Shown: in pieces, positions 5,806 to 6,151 of the stretch
Layout of the letters: every line of letters starts with the position of its first letter
Position numbering within the stretch: position 1 is the first letter of the stretch
Assembly: GCA_904502005.1 (NCBI GenBank)
Contig: CAJGDC010000073.1
Coordinates: 1-6,151, forward strand
Source: an uncultured Alistipes sp.
Lineage (GTDB): Bacteria > Bacteroidota > Bacteroidia > Bacteroidales > Rikenellaceae
DNA length: 6,151 bases
Direction of reading: 5' to 3'
Notes under the pieces: generated by a model
Told to the model about the DNA's origin: nothing
Seen by the model: only the letters and a program-made list of their open reading frames with translations
The model's database searches: none
Program-made: the position numbers and the translations under genes

Positions 5806-6151
5806 CTATTTCTCCTTAAGAGCTGCGTGAGCTGCTGCAAGGCGAGCGATAGGCACGCGGAATGGAGAACAGCTTACGTAGTTAAGACCAGCGTAGTGGC
5901 AGAACTCTACAGAAGATGGCTCACCACCATGCTCACCGCAGATACCGCACTTGAGGTCCTGACGAGTTGAACGACCCTTGAATACAGCCTCACGAACAAG
6001 CTGACCAACACCGTTGCGGTCGAGAACCTTGAATGGGTCTGCCTTGATGAGGTTCTTCTCGAGGTAGATAGGCAAGAACTTAGCGATATCGTCACGAGAG
6101 AAACCGAGAGTCATCTGAGTAAGGTCGTTAGTACCGAATGAGAAGAACTCA
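5806..6151 (-). CDS. ppdK: Pyruvate, phosphate dikinase, C-terminal part (cut by window edge)
   Basis: The enzyme interconverts pyruvate + ATP + phosphate with phosphoenolpyruvate + AMP + pyrophosphate in the cytoplasm, linking glycolysis and gluconeogenesis. The frame is open from the right window edge and its last 114 residues are present. They start in the PEP/pyruvate-binding barrel with EFFSFGTNDLTQMTLGFSRDD and include GICGEHGGEPSSVEFCH and NYVSCSPFRVPIARLAAA. The FGTND Asn-Asp pair (metal/substrate binding) and the Cys of CGEHGG (catalytic acid, Cys831 in Clostridium symbiosum) are both present. The Asp-to-Cys distance is 62 residues, the same as between Asp769 and Cys831 in that enzyme. 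The family is about 880-910 aa, so most of the gene lies outside. The ATG at 6114 is an internal methionine within NDLTQM, not the start. The stop is 18 bases before the terminator hairpin. Confidence 0.96.
   Translation of the reverse strand, partial: EFFSFGTNDLTQMTLGFSRDDIAKFLPIYLEKNLIKADPFKVLDRNGVGQLVREAVFKGRSTRQDLKCGICGEHGGEPSSVEFCHYAGLNYVSCSPFRVPIARLAAAHAALKEK

Noticed and set aside
5695..5970. A 91-residue plus-strand open frame over the ppdK terminator and the ppdK end
   Set aside because: It runs through the OMP promoter, the ppdK hairpin and the antisense of a conserved coding region, with no promoter or recognisable domain.
5806..6114. A stand-alone 102-residue protein starting at 6114
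   Set aside because: The same frame continues upstream with EFFSFGTNDLTQ, a conserved ppdK motif, so 6114 is an internal methionine.

Overview
The window looks like a chromosomal housekeeping stretch from a member of the Bacteroidota, most likely the order Bacteroidales. The support is threefold. NusA, RimP and IF-2 read like Bacteroidales versions of these proteins, including a short NusA and an IF-2 with a long Lys/Pro/Gln-rich insert. All three promoters I can find fit the Bacteroidota -33 TTTG / -7 TAnnTTTG pattern, each with exactly 20 bases between the boxes. None of the start codons has a clear Shine-Dalgarno sequence; A/T-rich stretches precede them instead. I cannot name the genus.

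Everything real is on the minus strand, so transcription runs from high to low coordinates. From right to left: (1) 5806-6151 is the last 114 residues of pyruvate phosphate dikinase (ppdK), followed by a long hairpin terminator at 5754-5788. (2) 5169-5639 is a small secreted beta-barrel-like outer membrane protein of unknown function, with its own promoter and its own terminator at 5116-5151. (3) 4981-5054 is tRNA-Arg(ACG), with its own promoter and terminator. (4) 225-4792 is the conserved rimP-nusA-infB cluster, served by one promoter at 4868-4899 and a short leader that carries a hairpin. (5) 1-188 is the N-terminal part of an acetyl-CoA hydrolase/CoA-transferase family protein, starting 36 bases after infB with no visible terminator or promoter between them.

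The central cluster links ribosome maturation (RimP, 30S assembly), transcription elongation/termination control (NusA) and translation initiation (IF-2), a grouping found across bacteria. The flanking genes are metabolic (ppdK, CoA-transferase) or envelope (OMP) genes. Only the CoA-transferase appears able to share the rimP-nusA-infB transcript.

I found no mobile element, CRISPR array, defence system or clear novel system. The points worth a second look are small: a paired A19/U56 substitution in the tRNA-Arg elbow, structured RNA in the rimP leader and in the unusually long nusA-infB gap, a 27-residue internal duplication in the IF-2 linker, the CoA-transferase placed behind infB, and the unidentified cysteine-containing barrel protein. 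No stretch longer than 300 bases lacks a gene.
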